Below, piece by piece: positions 52,225 to 61,316 of a stretch of DNA of 64,000 nucleotides. The notes beneath the pieces were generated by a model, which worked only from the letters and a program-made list of their open reading frames with translations, searched no databases and was not told where the DNA came from. Both the position numbers and the translations under genes were made by a program. The stretch spans positions 186,001 to 250,000 of the forward strand of contig JAHEBU010000002.1 of the NCBI GenBank assembly GCA_024642115.1, read 5' to 3'. Positions within the stretch are counted from its first letter, which is position 1, and each line of letters begins with the position of its first letter. This stretch comes from Marivivens sp. (lineage in GTDB: Bacteria > Pseudomonadota > Alphaproteobacteria > Rhodobacterales > Rhodobacteraceae).

Positions 52225-53274
52225 ATGATGGACAGATCCCCCACGCAGATCACCCTGCGCCGCCCTGATGACTGGCACCTGCACCTGCGCGACGGCGCCA
52301 TGCTGGCCGCCGTGCTGCCGCACAGCGCCCATTTCGCCCGCGCCATCGTCATGCCCAATCTCGTGCCGCCGGTGGTGACCGCAGCCCAGGCCGCCGCCTA
52401 CCGCGACCGGATTCTGGCCGCCCTGCCTGCGGGGCAGTCCTTCACACCCCTCATGACGCTGTATCTGACCGAAGAGACAGATCCCGATGACGTGGTGCAG
52501 GCCCATACGGACGGCATCGCCACAGCGGTCAAGCTGTACCCCGCCGGGGCCACGACCAACTCGGCCTCGGGGGTGCGGGATTTCGACAAGGTCCGCATCG
52601 TGCTGGAACGGATGGCCGACATCGGCATGCCGCTGTGTGTGCACGGCGAGGTGACCGACCCCGACATCGACATCTTTGACCGCGAGGCGGTATTCATCGA
52701 CCGCGTGCTCAAACCGATCCGCAAATGGGTCCCCGATCTGCGCATCGTGATGGAGCATGTGACGACGCAGGACGCCGTCGATTACGTCCGCGACACACAC
52801 AAGAATCTGGCCGCCACGATCACCACGCATCACCTGATAATCAACCGCAACCATATCCTGGCGGGGGGCATCCGACCGCACTACTACTGCCTGCCCGTAG
52901 CCAAGCGCGAAACCCACCGTATCGCGCTGGTGCAGGCGGCGGTATCGGGGGACAAGCGGTTCTTCCTTGGCACCGACTCGGCCCCGCATACAGATGCCAA
53001 CAAACTGCTGCCCTGCGGCTGCGCGGGCTGTTTTAGCGCGCCAAACACCCTGTCCTGCCTGGCCGAGGTGTTCGAGGCGGCGGGCAAGCTCAAGGAACTC
53101 GAGGCGTTCGTGTCGTTGAATGGGCCGCGATTCTATGGGCTTGAGCCCAACGAGGACAAGATCACCCTGACCAAGGGGGATGCCGTCTCCTATCCCGGCC
53201 ATATCGACACCGATGTCGGCCCGGTCACGGTGTTCGATCCCGGCTTTGCGCTGCACTGGCGCGTCGACGCCTGA
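52225..53274 (+). CDS. pyrC: Dihydroorotase (PyrC, class II)
   Basis: 349 residues. The metal-binding WHLHLRDG is near the start. The carbamylated Lys lies in [13 protein letters not shown], and metal-ligand His residues in CVHGEVTD and VMEHVTT. The catalytic Asp is in FLGTDSAPH. It closes carbamoyl-aspartate to dihydroorotate in pyrimidine synthesis. It is followed by pyrE after 28 bp, a two-gene pyrimidine unit. Confidence 0.97.
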   Translation: MMDRSPTQITLRRPDDWHLHLRDGAMLAAVLPHSAHFARAIVMPNLVPPVVTAAQAAAYRDRILAALPAGQSFTPLMTLYLTEETDPDDVVQAHTDGIATAVKLYPAGATTNSASGVRDFDKVRIVLERMADIGMPLCVHGEVTDPDIDIFDREAVFIDRVLKPIRKWVPDLRIVMEHVTTQDAVDYVRDTHKNLAATITTHHLIINRNHILAGGIRPHYYCLPVAKRETHRIALVQAAVSGDKRFFLGTDSAPHTDANKLLPCGCAGCFSAPNTLSCLAEVFEAAGKLKELEAFVSLNGPRFYGLEPNEDKITLTKGDAVSYPGHIDTDVGPVTVFDPGFALHWRVDA

Positions 53275-53302
53275 CCTCTCACTCTCGCCCAAGGAGCCTG
53301 CC

Positions 53303-53977
53303 ATGATCCCCTCCAGCTTCCCTCCCAAGGACGAAATCGCCCGCTTGACCGCAGGCATGCTGATCGAGATCGGGGCGATCCACTTCAACTCGGCCGACCC
53401 TTTTACCCATTCCAACGGGAAAAAGGCGCCGACCTATATCGACTGCCGCAAACTGATCTCGTACCCGCGCATCCGGTCGGTGCTGATGGATTTCCTGTCC
53501 GTCACGATCATGCGCGAAGCCGGGTTCGAGGCGTTCGACAACATCGCCGGCGGCGAGACGGCGGGTATCCCATTTGCCGCGCTCGTGGCCGACCGGCTGG
53601 CCTTGCCCATGACCTATGTCCGCAAAAAACCCAAAGGCTACGGCCGCAACGCCCGCATCGAAGGGGTCATGACCGAGGGTCAGCGGGTCCTGCTGGTCGA
53701 GGATCTGACCACCGACGGCGGGTCCAAACTGTCCTTTGTCGATGCGATCCGCGACACCGGGGCCACCTGCACCGCCACTGCCGTCATCTTTTTCTACGGC
53801 ATCTTCGATGGGGTCGAACAGCGGCTGGCCGATCACGGTGTGCAGCTCATGACCTTGTGCACCTGGTGGGACGTTCTGGCCGAGGCCAAGCGGCGCGCCG
53901 CCTTTGATTCGGCCACCCTGACCGAAGTCGAAGCCTATCTGCGTGATCCGGCCGCCTGGTCCGCCGCGCGGGCCTGA
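53303..53977 (+). CDS. pyrE: Orotate phosphoribosyltransferase
   Basis: 224 residues. The PRPP motif is [14 protein letters not shown] (129-142). The orotate-side loop ([17 protein letters not shown]) has the flexible-loop Lys. It joins orotate and PRPP to form OMP, the step following dihydroorotate oxidation. AAGGAG eight bases before ATG 53303 decides the start. Co-transcribed with pyrC. Confidence 0.96.
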   Translation: MIPSSFPPKDEIARLTAGMLIEIGAIHFNSADPFTHSNGKKAPTYIDCRKLISYPRIRSVLMDFLSVTIMREAGFEAFDNIAGGETAGIPFAALVADRLALPMTYVRKKPKGYGRNARIEGVMTEGQRVLLVEDLTTDGGSKLSFVDAIRDTGATCTATAVIFFYGIFDGVEQRLADHGVQLMTLCTWWDVLAEAKRRAAFDSATLTEVEAYLRDPAAWSAARA

Positions 53978-54090
53978 TCCTGCCGATCGACAGGGCAAAG
54001 TTGCCGTAACGGCATCTTTGCCCCTTTTGCCACAGCCACCCAGATGTTGACGGACCCGGCCCCAATACCCCAAGATAGGGGGCGTCCGGG

Positions 54091-54110
54091 ATATCCACAG
54101 GGAATCCACA
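54091..54110. promoter_or_regulatory. Two DnaA-box-like 9-mers upstream of dnaB
   Basis: ATATCCACA (54091-54099, one mismatch to TTATCCACA) and GAATCCACA (54102-54110, two mismatches), 11 bp apart in the same orientation, 80 bp before the dnaB start. They may link dnaB expression to DnaA. Confidence 0.35.
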
Positions 54111-54189
54111 GAAACATACAGTTTGCCGTATCCGCGCCCCGGGTCGTATGACCCCGGCACCGTGGGGACGGGTGAACAGGGGACATCAG

Positions 54190-55683
54190 ATGAACGAGAT
54201 CGCAGCTTTTCGGCCCGAAGGGGCTGACGCCGCAAGTGCCGATACAGTTCCGCATTCCATCGAGGCCGAACAGCAGCTTCTGGGTGCGATCCTGACCAAC
54301 AACGACGTGATGGACCGGGTCGCCGCGATCATCGGGCCAAAACATTTCTACGACCCCGTCCACGCCCGCATCTTTGAAGTGGCCCAAGCCCGCATCGCCA
54401 AGAACGCACTGGCCAGCCCCGTCACGCTCAAGGCGTTTCTGGAGGATGACGAGGGGCTCAAGGAACTGGGCGGACCCGCCTATCTGGCACGGCTGGCAGG
54501 TGCTGCCATTTCGGCCTTTGCCGCCCGCGATTATGCCCAGATGATCTATGATTTTGCCACCCGGCGCGAACTGATCCGGGTGGGTCAGGACATCGCCGCC
54601 AAGGCGGCCAAGGTCGATGTGGCCAACGAACCCTCTGAACAGATCGTCGAGGCAGAACAGGCGCTGTATGCCCTTGCCGAACAGGGTTCGACCGAACGCG
54701 GGTTCCAGTCGTTCCTGCGCGCCGTCACTGACGCCGTGAACATGGCCAATGCTGCCTATCAGCGCGAAGGCGGGTTGGCGGGCGTGTCCACCGGGCTGAT
54801 CGACATGGACAAGAAGCTGGGCGGGCTGCACAAATCCGACCTTTTGATTCTCGCCGGACGTCCGTCGATGGGCAAAACCTCGCTGGCCACCAACATCGCC
54901 TTCAACGTCGCCAAGGCCTATAAGAAAGGGCGGCTTCCCGACGGGTCGGAAGGGGCCGTAGATGGCGGGGTCGTTGGGTTCTTCAGTCTGGAAATGAGCG
55001 CCGAACAACTGGCCGCGCGTATCCTGTCCGAAGCGTCCGAGGTCCCTTCGGAACAGATCCGGCGTGGCGACATGACCGAAGGCGAATTCCGCCGCTTTGT
55101 CGATGCGGCCAAGGCGCTGGAATCCTGCCCGCTTTATATCGACGACACGCCCGCGATCCCCATCGCCCAGCTTGCCGCCCGCGCCCGCAGGCTCAAACGG
55201 ACGCATGGGCTGGATGTGCTGATGGTTGACTATCTTCAACTGGTGCGCGGATCGGGGCGGTCGGAAAACCGGGTCAACGAGATTTCCGAGATCACGATGG
55301 GCCTCAAGGCGATTGCCAAGGAACTCAACATTCCCGTCATCGCCCTGTCGCAGCTCAGCCGTCAGGTGGAAAACCGCGAGGACAAGCGCCCGCAACTTTC
55401 CGACCTGCGCGAATCCGGCTCGATCGAGCAGGACGCCGACGTGGTGATGTTCGTGTTCCGCGAGGAATACTACAAGGAACGCGAAAAGCCCGGCGATCAC
55501 GAGATGGAAAAGATGGCCGCCTGGGCCGAAGAGATGGAGCGCCTGCACGGCAAGGCCGAAGTCGTCATCGGCAAACAGCGGCATGGCCCCATCGGCACGG
55601 TCGAATTGTCGTTCGAAGGGAAATTCACCCGCTTTGGCAACCTGACCAAGCCCTGGCAGCAGGACGGCGACCGCGAGTTCTGA
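54190..55683 (+). CDS. dnaB: Replicative DNA helicase DnaB
   Basis: 497 residues. An N-terminal helical domain (PHSIEAEQQLLGAILTNN) and a RecA-like motor with Walker A GRPSMGKT (223-230), Walker B (LDVLMVDYLQLV) and SQLSRQVENREDKRPQLSDL. It unwinds DNA ahead of the fork and recruits primase. An extra 12-residue insert after the Walker A helix (KKGRLPDGSEGAVDGG) is common in alphaproteobacteria. ATG 54190 fits the conserved start; the upstream in-frame ATG 54148 lies in the leader. Confidence 0.97.
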   Translation: MNEIAAFRPEGADAASADTVPHSIEAEQQLLGAILTNNDVMDRVAAIIGPKHFYDPVHARIFEVAQARIAKNALASPVTLKAFLEDDEGLKELGGPAYLARLAGAAISAFAARDYAQMIYDFATRRELIRVGQDIAAKAAKVDVANEPSEQIVEAEQALYALAEQGSTERGFQSFLRAVTDAVNMANAAYQREGGLAGVSTGLIDMDKKLGGLHKSDLLILAGRPSMGKTSLATNIAFNVAKAYKKGRLPDGSEGAVDGGVVGFFSLEMSAEQLAARILSEASEVPSEQIRRGDMTEGEFRRFVDAAKALESCPLYIDDTPAIPIAQLAARARRLKRTHGLDVLMVDYLQLVRGSGRSENRVNEISEITMGLKAIAKELNIPVIALSQLSRQVENREDKRPQLSDLRESGSIEQDADVVMFVFREEYYKEREKPGDHEMEKMAAWAEEMERLHGKAEVVIGKQRHGPIGTVELSFEGKFTRFGNLTKPWQQDGDREF

Positions 55684-55721
55684 TCCCTTCGCCTCGTCCG
55701 CACGAGCCGCAAAATTAATCG

Positions 55722-55752
55722 TTGACCTGGAGTCGCTCCAATAGGCTAGGGC
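55722..55752 (+). promoter_or_regulatory. MerR-type promoter with operator in the spacer
   Basis: -35 TTGACC (55722-55727) and a -10-like TAGGGC (55747-55752) are 19 bp apart. The spacer carries the dyad TGGAG-TCG-CTCCA (55728-55740). Overlong spacers with a central dyad are the hallmark of MerR-activated promoters; this one precedes the MerR gene itself. Confidence 0.7.
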
Positions 55753-55770
55753 CTGTTCAAAGGAGTCGCC

Positions 55771-56142
55771 ATGTTGATCAACGATGCCGCCAAAGCCGCG
55801 AACCTGACCGAAGATACCATCCGGTTCTACGAAAAATCCGGCATGTTACCGCAGATCGCCCGCGACGGGCGCGGCTGGCGGCGGTTTTCGCCGGCCGACA
55901 TCGACTGGCTGAAAACGCTGGGACACCTGCGCGCCACCGGAATGCCGCTGGCGGATGTCAAAGCCTTTGCCGTTTCAGCCCACGGGATGGATGCCGACAC
56001 CCGGCCCGCACAGGCGCTGCGCCTTGATATCCTGCGGCGTCACGCGGCGCGGTTGGACGACCGGCGCGCCGAACTCGACGCCTGTCAAACCTACCTGTCG
56101 CGCAAGATCGCGGTATACAGCACGGAATTGGAGAGAGCATGA
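55771..56142 (+). CDS. MerR family transcriptional regulator
   Basis: 123 residues. The HTH plus wing (INDAAKAANLTEDTIRFYEK, then SGMLPQIARDGRGWRRF) and a coiled dimer helix (LDILRRHAARLDDRRAEL). The C-terminal part has one cysteine (DACQTY) and no metal-binding Cys pair, so it senses an organic or redox signal. AAGGAG precedes the ATG. It likely activates its own operon from the 19-bp-spaced promoter. Its stop overlaps the aldo/keto reductase start by 4 nt. Confidence 0.92.
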   Translation: MLINDAAKAANLTEDTIRFYEKSGMLPQIARDGRGWRRFSPADIDWLKTLGHLRATGMPLADVKAFAVSAHGMDADTRPAQALRLDILRRHAARLDDRRAELDACQTYLSRKIAVYSTELERA

Positions 56143-57107
56143 CCAAACATACCCTTGGACTGGGATGCTGGGCCATCGGCGGCCCGTTCTACATGGGCGA
56201 CCGCCCCGTCGGCTGGGGCGAGGTGGACGATGCCACCTCGATCCGGGCGATCCATACCGCTCTGGATCACGGGATAACGCTGTTTGACACGGCGCAGGCC
56301 TATGGCACCGGTCATTCCGAGACCATTCTGGGGCAGGCGCTGCGGGATCGGCCCGATGCCGCGATCATCACCAAGGTCGGTCTGGGGATCCACGCGAAAA
56401 CCCGGCAGATCACCGGCCAGATGACTGACCCTGACGCCATCAGGGCCAGCCTTGACGCCTCGCAGGGGCGGCTGGGGCGCGATCACATCGACACCGTCCT
56501 GCTTCACCTCAACGACCTGCCAACGGACGAGGCGGCACCGATCTTTGATCTGCTGGGCGATCTGCACCGGGAGGGGCGGATCGGCAGCTACGGCTGGTCC
56601 ACCGACCTGCCCGACCGGGCCACGGCCTTTGCCGACCGCCCCGGCTTTACCGCCATCGAACACGCCATGAACGTGTTTTTCCGCGCCGATCAACTGGTCC
56701 CGGTGATCCGGGCGGCCGGGTTGACGGGCTATGTCCGATCCCCCCTGGCGATGGGTATTCTGGGCGGTCGCTATGACAAGACCAGCACGTTCAAGGGGGA
56801 AATCCGGGCCGCCAACGACGATTGGAATGGCTATTTCAAGGACGGGCGGATCACCGACGACCATCTTGCACAGCTTGACGCCGTGCGGTCGATCCTGACC
56901 AGCGGCGGACGAAGCCTCGCCCAAGGGGCCATTGCCTGGCTTTGGGCCCGGTCAGACAGCGCGGTTCCGATCCCGGGTTTCCGGACCCCCGACCAAGTGA
57001 TCGACCTGTGCGGCGCGGTCGAGTTCGGTCCGCTGACACCCGATCAGATGAGCGAAATCGAAGCCGTCCTCGACCGCCCGCTCGAAGGCCCGCCGCGCCC
57101 GCGCTGA
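56139..57107 (+). CDS. Aldo/keto reductase
   Basis: 322 residues. The catalytic tetrad regions are visible: FDTAQAYGTGHSE (Asp, Tyr), IITKVGLG (Lys) and VLLHLNDL (His). The C-terminal NADPH-binding VPIPGFRTPDQV follows. It reduces aldehydes or ketones with NADPH. The 4-nt overlap with MerR makes the pair a regulated unit, possibly a carbonyl-stress response; this is inference. Substrate unknown. Confidence 0.93.
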   Translation: MTKHTLGLGCWAIGGPFYMGDRPVGWGEVDDATSIRAIHTALDHGITLFDTAQAYGTGHSETILGQALRDRPDAAIITKVGLGIHAKTRQITGQMTDPDAIRASLDASQGRLGRDHIDTVLLHLNDLPTDEAAPIFDLLGDLHREGRIGSYGWSTDLPDRATAFADRPGFTAIEHAMNVFFRADQLVPVIRAAGLTGYVRSPLAMGILGGRYDKTSTFKGEIRAANDDWNGYFKDGRITDDHLAQLDAVRSILTSGGRSLAQGAIAWLWARSDSAVPIPGFRTPDQVIDLCGAVEFGPLTPDQMSEIEAVLDRPLEGPPRPR

Positions 57108-57135
57108 CAAGATATTGCCGCGGCAAGACTCGTAG

Positions 57136-57152
57136 GGTGGGTGAAACCCACC
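57136..57152. repeat. GGTGGGT palindrome between convergent genes
   Basis: GGTGGGT and AACCCACC around GA, the same type as those at 40397, 43581 and 43656. Placed between the aldo/keto reductase and cupin gene ends, where it may act as a shared 3' hairpin. Confidence 0.7.
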
Positions 57153-57162
57153 GCGCGGGCCG

Positions 57163-57711
57163 TCAGCCCACCAGCCCCTTTTCCCGCAATTCCGCCATCG
57201 CCTCTGGCGAAAACTCCGCCTTGGGACCATTGCCGCCGATCACGAACATCAGCACCTGTTCGGTGTCCGGCTGGTCATAGGTCACGTTCATGAACCGGCG
57301 CTGCACCCCCGGCGGGAACGAGATGACATCCATCGGTCCCAGCTCGAACGCCTCGACCGCCCCGTCCACCTCCCACGAACATTCCCACCGGCCCGTCATC
57401 GGGATGAAGGTTTCGTTGGTGTCGTGGTTGTGCATCATCGGGCCCTTGCCCGGCAGCGCCTTACAATAACCAAGGTTGAACCCCTCAGATATCTTGATGG
57501 CGGCGTTGCGGGCCGCATCGGCCCCGACAGGGGAGGAGGTCGCGCCATGCTCGCCCTCGGGCGGCTGAAAGCCCACCACGTTGAACAGGGTGCGCTTGGC
57601 CTCGGGGTGATTGCTGTCGGGCAACCCGCCATCGAATCCCTTGATTTCGGAAAACAGGGCGACGCGCTTGCGCATCTCTTCGCGGGTCACACGGATCGTG
57701 GGTAAAGCCAT
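57163..57711 (-). CDS. Cupin-domain protein
   Basis: 182 residues, single cupin. The metal site is MMHNHDTNETFIPMTGRW (HxHxxxxE) with a later PPGVQRRFMNV. Such proteins are dioxygenases, isomerases or sugar-binding factors; no function can be given. AAAGGA seven bases before ATG 57711 decides the start; 29 upstream in-frame codons are not conserved-looking. Divergent from the membrane coiled-coil gene. Confidence 0.85.
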   Translation of the reverse strand: MALPTIRVTREEMRKRVALFSEIKGFDGGLPDSNHPEAKRTLFNVVGFQPPEGEHGATSSPVGADAARNAAIKISEGFNLGYCKALPGKGPMMHNHDTNETFIPMTGRWECSWEVDGAVEAFELGPMDVISFPPGVQRRFMNVTYDQPDTEQVLMFVIGGNGPKAEFSPEAMAELREKGLVG

Positions 57712-57897
57712 GACAGGTCCTTTCTGACAGAGGGTTTCGCCGCAAATCATGAACCCGAACGGCCCACCGGGCCAATCCTCTTTACCGATAGCGGGCATGA
57801 CGGAATCCGATAACTGCCTGCGCCCAACGCCGCTGTTACTGGCAAATCGGCGGCAAACGATTATCCTCAGTCAACCGCGTGCAGCAAGGGGCCAATC

Positions 57898-59214
57898 ATG
57901 ACCGACGATCCGCAAAGGGGCCGGGCCCAGGCACAAGGCGTGCGCAACGCCCGCGAACTCGAGGGGCATCTGGCCTGGCTCGACAGCTTCAGCGGCATGG
58001 CTTTGGGGGTGCTTTCGGTGGCCTCGGGCATCTACACCTATCTTGGGGTGTCCTCGTTGCTGGATGATACGGGCGCGCTCAGCGTCTTTGCGGCCTTGGC
58101 CTATTCCATCGCAGTCTCGGTCGCGATCTTTGTGTTCTGGTCTTATCTTCTGCGACTGGTTCCGGCCGTGCGCACCACCGGCGCGCGGATCGGTCTGCTG
58201 CTATCGATGCTGCTGGGATCATTGGCCATCGTGGCGATGTCGTCATGGCTGAACGCTGCGGCCCTCGCCGGATCGGCGGCGGTCGAACAGCATCTGGCCG
58301 AAACCGTGCAGGATTATCAGGGCGCATTGGAGCGGGCGAACGAAATCGCTGTGGCCGCCCAGGGGCTGGGGCGCGACGTCGCCCGCGTCCGCCAAAGTTT
58401 CGAAGCGCTGCGCGAGCAAGAGGCGACCGGCAACCTCTCTGGCGTGGCCGGTCAGGGGGCGGTGTTCCGGCTCTTGCAGCAGAAATCCGACGAACTGAAC
58501 GGGCTCGAGGCGCAGATCGCCTCGCAGCAGCCCCTCGTCGATGCCGCCTTTGCCAAGGGAAACGAGATCCTGAGCCGGATGCGGGGTCTCACCGTCGAAC
58601 CCGGCCCGATCGAGGCGCGGTCGGTCCAGTTTTCCGAAGATGCGGTGGCGCTGGCCAATATCATCACCCAGTTGCGGCAACTTTCCGTGGCCCCGCTGGT
58701 GATCCGGGCGGCGCAGGACTTGTCCGCCTCGGTTGTCCTGCCGCAACTGGACGGGACGACGGCCACCACGCGCACCAGCCAGCAGGCCACCATCGACGCG
58801 GTCCTGTCTGCCTTGGGTCAGCGGGCCGAGACGTTGCGGCTGGCCGCCCAGATGGTACAGGACATGCCCGCCCCGGCCGAAATCACCTATACCCCGATTT
58901 CGACCGCCGATGCGGTGATCCGGTATGCGCGCAACTTCATCCCGTCCTGGGCGGGGGCCATTGCCATTGACCTGTTACCCGCCGTGCTGGTGTTCATCGT
59001 TGCCATCACCCAGGCCGCCATCCGGCACGGGCGGGACGGTGTCGCCACCGAGGACACGCTGACGCTGGCCGAACTGCGCGCCGCCATCATCGCCATCCGC
59101 GATGTAGAACATGCGCTGGACCGGACCGAACCGCAGGCTCCCCCCCCGGTCGAGGTGAAACCCGTCGTCCGCACCGGCCTTTCGGCAGTTGACAGCACGC
59201 GCCCCGCCGAATGA
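57898..59214 (+). CDS. Membrane protein with a large coiled-coil extracytoplasmic domain, function unknown
   Basis: 438 residues. Three membrane segments lie in the first 115 residues (GMALGVLSVASGIYTYLGV, LAYSIAVSVAIFVFWSYLL, RIGLLLSMLLGSLAIVAMSS). About 230 residues of helix-rich sequence (EQHLAETVQDYQGALERANE, LLQQKSDELNGLEAQIASQQ) follow, then a final membrane segment (IDLLPAVLVFIVAITQAA) and a short cytoplasmic tail. The layout suggests a sensor or scaffold. The stop overlaps the next gene by 4 nt. No family recognised. Confidence 0.7.
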   Translation: MTDDPQRGRAQAQGVRNARELEGHLAWLDSFSGMALGVLSVASGIYTYLGVSSLLDDTGALSVFAALAYSIAVSVAIFVFWSYLLRLVPAVRTTGARIGLLLSMLLGSLAIVAMSSWLNAAALAGSAAVEQHLAETVQDYQGALERANEIAVAAQGLGRDVARVRQSFEALREQEATGNLSGVAGQGAVFRLLQQKSDELNGLEAQIASQQPLVDAAFAKGNEILSRMRGLTVEPGPIEARSVQFSEDAVALANIITQLRQLSVAPLVIRAAQDLSASVVLPQLDGTTATTRTSQQATIDAVLSALGQRAETLRLAAQMVQDMPAPAEITYTPISTADAVIRYARNFIPSWAGAIAIDLLPAVLVFIVAITQAAIRHGRDGVATEDTLTLAELRAAIIAIRDVEHALDRTEPQAPPPVEVKPVVRTGLSAVDSTRPAE

Positions 59215-59999
59215 CCGCTGTTGACCCGCCCCCGCCGCCCCTGTCACTCCGGATCATCAAGGGGATCTTTTGGGCACAACTGGGCATCGCGGCCTTTCTT
59301 GTAGGCTCGGACTTACTGCGCGCCCTGCCCGTCCTTGTGTCTCCGTCCGACGCCCCCGCGCTGACCGCGCCCATCGGTCCCGGCGACCAGACGCGCCGGT
59401 ATCGCCCCGGCGCCGTGCCCCAGCGGACGGCCAGCCCCGACACGCGCCCCATTCCGGCCACCGGCGACATGCCCGACCGGCTGGACATGGAGATGACGGT
59501 CTGGAAGGGGAAGCCGACGATCACCCTGACCGGCACCATCGCCGATGGCGACGCCGACCGCTTTGCCACGTTCCTCGAGGACCAAAGCACGAAACCCGAA
59601 GTCGTCTTTCTCGACAGTCCCGGCGGGTCGGTGTTCGACGCACTGACCATCGGTCGCAAATTGCGAGAGATCGGCGTCGCCACCGAAATGGGCGACAGCG
59701 ACGTCTGTCTGTCGGCCTGCCCCTATATCCTCGCCTCCGGGACCACGCGGACGGTCGCCCCCGGCGCCTGGGTGGGTGTGCATCAGGGGTATTACGGCGA
59801 AAACACGCTGCTTCCCGCCTTTCTCGCCGTATCTGACATCCAGCGAGCGCAAGGCGAGGTGATGGAATACCTCATCGACATGGGCATCGACCCAGCCCTC
59901 ATGCGCCCCGCGCTCGCCACACCGCCCGACGAGATCTACCTTTTGACGCCCGAAGAGATGACCGCCTACAACCTCACGACCTCGGCAGAGGACAGCTAG
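59211..59999 (+). CDS. Membrane-anchored ClpP/SppA-like protease domain protein
   Basis: 262 residues. One N-terminal membrane segment (IFWAQLGIAAFLVGSDLL), a linker, then a ClpP/crotonase-fold domain: VVFLDSPGGSVFDALTIGRK (substrate groove), S168 in CLSACPYILASG as likely nucleophile, and H191 in GVHQGYYG. This matches the periplasmic COG3904-type proteins. It would act outside the cytoplasmic membrane. The 4-nt overlap with the coiled-coil membrane gene implies a joint function, for example protein quality control at the membrane; this is inference. Confidence 0.8.
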   Translation: MTAVDPPPPPLSLRIIKGIFWAQLGIAAFLVGSDLLRALPVLVSPSDAPALTAPIGPGDQTRRYRPGAVPQRTASPDTRPIPATGDMPDRLDMEMTVWKGKPTITLTGTIADGDADRFATFLEDQSTKPEVVFLDSPGGSVFDALTIGRKLREIGVATEMGDSDVCLSACPYILASGTTRTVAPGAWVGVHQGYYGENTLLPAFLAVSDIQRAQGEVMEYLIDMGIDPALMRPALATPPDEIYLLTPEEMTAYNLTTSAEDS

Positions 60000-60011
60000 A
60001 GCCGCCCGCCC

Positions 60012-61160
60012 CTATTCGGCCGGAACGCCTTTCCGGTCGCGCCGGAACGGATGCAGGAACTGTTTCCAATACCCCCGCGGCACGTTGTCCCCCACTACCC
60101 CGTAATTTTCGGGCCACGCCGTTTCGGGCAGGTAATGCGTGCCGAACAACCAGTCATAGATCGGAAAGTGCGAGGCATAGTTGATGTCGATCGCCTCGCG
60201 GTCGGACCCATGATGCCAGTGGTGGAACCGGGGGGTCACAAGAAACCGCTCGATGAACCCGAACCGCCAGCCAATGTTGGAATGGATGAAGCTCGAATAG
60301 AAATAGACGATCAGCAGATAGGTCTGGATCGCTTCGGGCAGGAAACCCAGCGTGAACATCGGCACGGCGGTCAGCCCCCGCAGCACGGCGATTTCCACGA
60401 AATGCATCCGCGCACCCGCAAGCCAGTCCATCTTTTTCGTCGAATGATGGATCGCGTGAAACCGCCAGAGGGCAGGAAAGGTATGGAACGCCCGGTGGAC
60501 CCAGTATTCCACGAAATCGGTGGCCATCATGATGATGACGACCTGCAACGCGAACGACATGCCCGCGATATAGGCCTGGGTTTCCGAGATATCGAAATGA
60601 AGGTTCACGAAATTGGCCGGGGCCATCGACAGGAACGACAGCACCTGCACCAGCATCGACGACAGCAGGTAATAAAACATGTCCTCCTGCCAGTCGGCCC
60701 GGAAAACGGTCTGTTCGGGGCGGGCGGGAAAGAACCGTTCGAGCGGGACGAACAGGAACCCCACCAACAGGACGTTGACGATGAAGTAATCGAGCCCGAA
60801 ATACAGCGACTGCGCCCCCGGCGCGTGCTCGGGCTGCGCCGTCGCCATGAGCGAGGCAATCACAGACACGATCAGCCCCGTCCACGCCAGCGCGCGATAT
60901 CGGCTCAGGATCAGCGACAACAGCGCCAGCACATAACCCGACAGCAGCACGAACCGCAGGAACAGCACCATATAGCCGCCCTGATGGATCGGCTGAAGTT
61001 CGGGCATGGTAAAGGTTTGCGGATACCAGCGGATCACAACGATCAGCAGGCCCGTCAATGCCGCCAACAGCGACAGGCAACCCGACAGCCACCCGCTGCC
61101 CAGCGGTCTGTCGGACCGGGGGGATTCAAGTTCACGACGCAATCTTGACAGGACACCCAT
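60012..61160 (-). CDS. Sterol desaturase / fatty acid hydroxylase family protein
   Basis: 382 residues with about eight membrane segments. The di-iron histidine motifs are HRAFH (VEYWVHRAFHTFPAL), HAIHHSTKKMDW and HHWHHGSDREA. Bacterial members hydroxylate or desaturate lipids, carotenoids or ornithine lipids. It is not linked to lipid genes here. Two palindromes upstream (61179, 61218) suggest regulated expression. Start MGVLSRL at 61160. Confidence 0.9.
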   Translation of the reverse strand: MGVLSRLRRELESPRSDRPLGSGWLSGCLSLLAALTGLLIVVIRWYPQTFTMPELQPIHQGGYMVLFLRFVLLSGYVLALLSLILSRYRALAWTGLIVSVIASLMATAQPEHAPGAQSLYFGLDYFIVNVLLVGFLFVPLERFFPARPEQTVFRADWQEDMFYYLLSSMLVQVLSFLSMAPANFVNLHFDISETQAYIAGMSFALQVVIIMMATDFVEYWVHRAFHTFPALWRFHAIHHSTKKMDWLAGARMHFVEIAVLRGLTAVPMFTLGFLPEAIQTYLLIVYFYSSFIHSNIGWRFGFIERFLVTPRFHHWHHGSDREAIDINYASHFPIYDWLFGTHYLPETAWPENYGVVGDNVPRGYWKQFLHPFRRDRKGVPAE

Positions 61161-61178
61161 GCCGGCGCTCCAAAGTTT

Positions 61179-61191
61179 TGAACACTGTTCA
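61179..61191. promoter_or_regulatory. Perfect 13-bp palindrome upstream of the sterol desaturase gene
   Basis: TGAACA-C-TGTTCA, arms of 6 bp, 19-31 bp before the ATG at 61160. Candidate operator; no regulator is encoded next to it. Confidence 0.4.
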
Positions 61192-61217
61192 TATACCGCA
61201 CTCTGCGCAGATCCTAA

Positions 61218-61235
61218 GGTCAGGATTTCCTGACC
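61218..61235. promoter_or_regulatory. Second palindrome in the 61-kb intergenic region
   Basis: GGTCAGGA-TT-TCCTGACC, perfect 8-bp arms. It lies between the sterol desaturase and the exported-protein gene and could be an operator for either. Confidence 0.45.
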
Positions 61236-61316
61236 CCTAGCGCCAAGTCCGTCCGACGGAATTTCTGCGCCAAACGTGGCCTTGCGGACCCAAGGGGATG
61301 CAGCCTAGATCGGCGG

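Noticed and set aside
51304-53415. Long minus-strand frame opposite the SDR and pyrC genes
   Set aside because: It crosses two well-supported genes and their promoter region, and reads as a composition artefact.
61179-61191. LexA box
   Set aside because: GAAC-N3-GTTC does not match the alphaproteobacterial direct repeat GTTC-N7-GTTC nor the Gram-positive GAAC-N4-GTTC spacing.
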